In this document: piece by piece, positions 62,666-64,000 of the stretch
How positions within the stretch are numbered: position 1 is the stretch's first letter
Layout of the letters: each line of letters starts with the position of its first letter
Assembly: GCF_041435355.1 (NCBI RefSeq)
Contig: NZ_CP108442.1
Span: forward strand, 5,082,501-5,146,500
Reading direction: 5' to 3'
Source: Streptomyces sp. NBC_01276
GTDB taxonomy: Bacteria; Actinomycetota; Actinomycetes; Streptomycetales; Streptomycetaceae
Length of the DNA: 64,000 nt
Notes under the pieces: model-generated
Database searches by the model: none
Seen by the model: only the letters and a program-made list of their open reading frames with translations
Told to the model about the DNA's origin: nothing
Program-made: the position numbers and the translations under genes

Positions 62666-62671
62666 TACCCT
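62666..62671 (+). promoter_or_regulatory. -10 box of the leuS leader transcript
   Basis: TACCCT ends 6 nt before the ATG of the leader peptide, so the transcript probably begins at the leader start codon. Confidence 0.5.
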
Positions 62672-62677
62672 GGCGCC

Positions 62678-62716
62678 ATGCGTGCCGTACGCCTTCTGCT
62701 TACCGAGCCGCGCTGA
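62678..62716 (+). CDS. leuS leader peptide
   Basis: A 12-residue frame [12 protein letters not shown] with three successive leucine codons CTT CTG CTT, followed 42 bp later by a terminator hairpin with six T. CTT is a rare codon in GC-rich genomes, which suits a sensor of charged tRNA-Leu. Ribosome stalling here would change folding of the downstream RNA (attenuation); inferred from layout. Confidence 0.7.
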   Translation: MRAVRLLLTEPR

Positions 62717-62758
62717 TCAGTACCGACCCCTTCGAGCGAGTCGGCATCGGCGCGGCGT

Positions 62759-62782
62759 CCCCTCCTGTGCGAGGGGTTTTTT
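62759..62782 (+). promoter_or_regulatory. leuS attenuator terminator hairpin
   Basis: CCCCTC (62759-62764), loop CTGTGC, GAGGGG (62771-62776) and TTTTTT (62777-62782): an intrinsic terminator with a true T-tract, unusual among the hairpins of this window. Upstream GCCGCGC (62707-62713, over the leader stop) can pair with GCGCGGC (62750-62756), a candidate competing stem. Confidence 0.75.
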
Positions 62783-62832
62783 CGTTTGGGCGGGCAGAGA
62801 CGGCAGAGACGATCGATGGAGCTTCAGGAATC

Positions 62833-64000
62833 ATGAGCGAGACGAACACCCCGGCCCCCGAGGCGGCCGAGGCGCACCGTTACACGGCTGCCATGGCCGC
62901 CGACATCGAGGCACGCTGGCAGGACGTATGGGACGCGGAAGGCACCTACGAGGCGCCGAACCCGACCGGCGACCTGGCCGGTGACCCGGCGGTCGTCGCA
63001 CGCCCCAAGAAGTTCATCATGGACATGTTCCCGTACCCCTCCGGGGCGGGCCTGCACGTCGGCCACCCGCTCGGGTACATCGCCACCGACGTCTTCGCGC
63101 GCCACCAGCGGATGTCCGGCCACAACGTCCTGCACACCCTGGGCTTCGACGCCTTCGGCCTGCCGGCCGAGCAGTACGCCGTGCAGACCGGCACGCACCC
63201 GCGGGTCTCGACCGAGGCGAACATCGAGAACATGAAGGTCCAGCTGCGCAGGCTGGGCCTGGGCCACGACAAGCGCCGGTCGTTCGCGACGATCGACCCC
63301 GAGTACTACAAGTGGACCCAGTGGATCTTCCTGCAGATCTACAACTCCTGGTACGACGCGGACGCGAAGAAGGCCCGGCCTATCGCCGAGCTGGTCGCCG
63401 CCTTCGAGGACGGCTCCCGTGAGCTGCCCGGCGGCGCTTCCTGGGCCGCGCTGAGCGCCGGCGAGCGCGCCGACGTCCTGAACGGCTTCCGGCTGGCCTA
63501 CGCCTCCGACGCGCCCGTCAACTGGTGCCCCGGGCTGGGCACCGTACTGGCCAACGAGGAGGTCACCGCCGACGGCCGGTCCGAGCGCGGCAACTTCCCG
63601 GTCTTCAAGGCCAAGCTGAGCCAGTGGAACATGCGGATCACGGCGTACGCCGACCGCCTGCTGGACGACCTGGACGCGCTGGACTGGCCCGAGGCCATCA
63701 AGCTGCAGCAGCGCAACTGGATCGGCCGGAGCGAGGGCGCGCGCGTCGACTTCCCCGTCGGTGACGCCGGCGCGATCACCGTGTTCACGACCCGCCCCGA
63801 CACGCTGTTCGGCGCGACGTACATGGTGCTGGCGCCCGAGCACGACCTGGTCGGGAAGATCGTCCCGGCCGAGTGGCCCGAGGGCACGCACCAGCTGTGG
63901 ACCGGCGGGAACGCGACCCCGCGCGAGGCGGTGGACGCGTACCGCAAGCAGGCCGCCGCGAAGTCGGACGTCGAGCGCCAGGCCGAGGCCAAGGACAAGA
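62833..64000 (+). CDS. leuS: Leucyl-tRNA synthetase, 5' part (runs off the window)
   Basis: The first 389 codons of a class I synthetase that charges tRNA-Leu. The HIGH-type motif HVGH is at residues 75-78 ([16 protein letters not shown]), followed by the LeuRS signature [13 protein letters not shown] and the start of the CP1 editing domain ([13 protein letters not shown]). KMSKS lies beyond the window. TTCAGGAAT gives the ribosome binding site for the ATG at 62833. It is preceded by a leader peptide and attenuator. Confidence 0.95.
   Translation, partial: MSETNTPAPEAAEAHRYTAAMAADIEARWQDVWDAEGTYEAPNPTGDLAGDPAVVARPKKFIMDMFPYPSGAGLHVGHPLGYIATDVFARHQRMSGHNVLHTLGFDAFGLPAEQYAVQTGTHPRVSTEANIENMKVQLRRLGLGHDKRRSFATIDPEYYKWTQWIFLQIYNSWYDADAKKARPIAELVAAFEDGSRELPGGASWAALSAGERADVLNGFRLAYASDAPVNWCPGLGTVLANEEVTADGRSERGNFPVFKAKLSQWNMRITAYADRLLDDLDALDWPEAIKLQQRNWIGRSEGARVDFPVGDAGAITVFTTRPDTLFGATYMVLAPEHDLVGKIVPAEWPEGTHQLWTGGNATPREAVDAYRKQAAAKSDVERQAEAKDK

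Overview
The window is very GC-rich, uses GTG starts often, puts -10 boxes right against start codons and carries Streptomyces-type gene order (tig-clpP1-clpP2-clpX-valS-folC-ndk-mreBCD-mrdA-rodA-rne-rplU-rpmA-obgE-proBA-nadD-rsfS-leuS). It is most probably a piece of the core chromosome of a Streptomyces or a close relative, with an actinomycete integrative and conjugative element (AICE) at its left end.

Region 1 (1-9050) is the right part of a pSAM2-like AICE integrated at the 3' end of a tRNA-Gly(TCC) gene. It reads: membrane-anchored unknown, a 152-bp imperfect palindrome, unknown gene plus NUDIX hydrolase (minus strand), GntR/KorSA-type repressor, SCO3933-family protein, FtsK-like Tra translocase, several small spread/transfer proteins, rolling-circle-type replication initiator, excisionase and tyrosine integrase. 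Four copies of an ACTCATGTAyAGGAGT-like operator lie at the NUDIX/gntR promoter and in front of the transfer operon, so the control circuit can be read from sequence. The left attachment site is not in the window.

Region 2 (9050-23500) has tRNA-Gly and tRNA-Pro, trigger factor, the two ClpP subunits with a ClgR-like box, ClpX, two small membrane proteins, ValS, an orphan sensor kinase, a second MreB-like gene, FolC, a DUF4233 protein and Ndk.

Region 3 (23800-33700) is the elongation/spore-wall cluster mreB-mreC-mreD-mrdA-rodA, then a CYTH-CHAD protein and a B12-binding radical SAM enzyme. Region 4 (33786-42623) holds a Trp-rich repeat membrane protein, the radical-SAM-associated DUF2344 protein, RNase E with large Arg- and Ala/Pro-rich flanks, L21, L27 and Obg: an RNA/ribosome block. 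Region 5 (42679-51106) is a surface-polymer block: glycosyltransferases, a UDP-sugar epimerase, a GT2/CDP-glycerol-glycerophosphotransferase fusion and a GT2-GtrA pair. Region 6 (51184-64000) holds proB, proA, an intergenic repeat island, paired unknown membrane proteins, an M48 protease, NadD, an LCP-like protein, RsfS, a histidine phosphatase, two identical tRNA-Ala(GGC) genes, a small zinc-ribbon protein and leuS (cut by the window end).

The most interesting signals are: a leucine-coded leader peptide plus terminator hairpin in front of leuS, itself on an apparently leaderless transcript; two genes whose best supported start codon is CTG; the AICE operator set; the four-fold FVWPW/LWRY repeat protein lying between two radical-SAM partner genes; an A-AAA-AAG slippery heptamer in a glycosyltransferase gene; and a series of TANNNT boxes 6-8 nt before start codons, indicating leaderless mRNAs.
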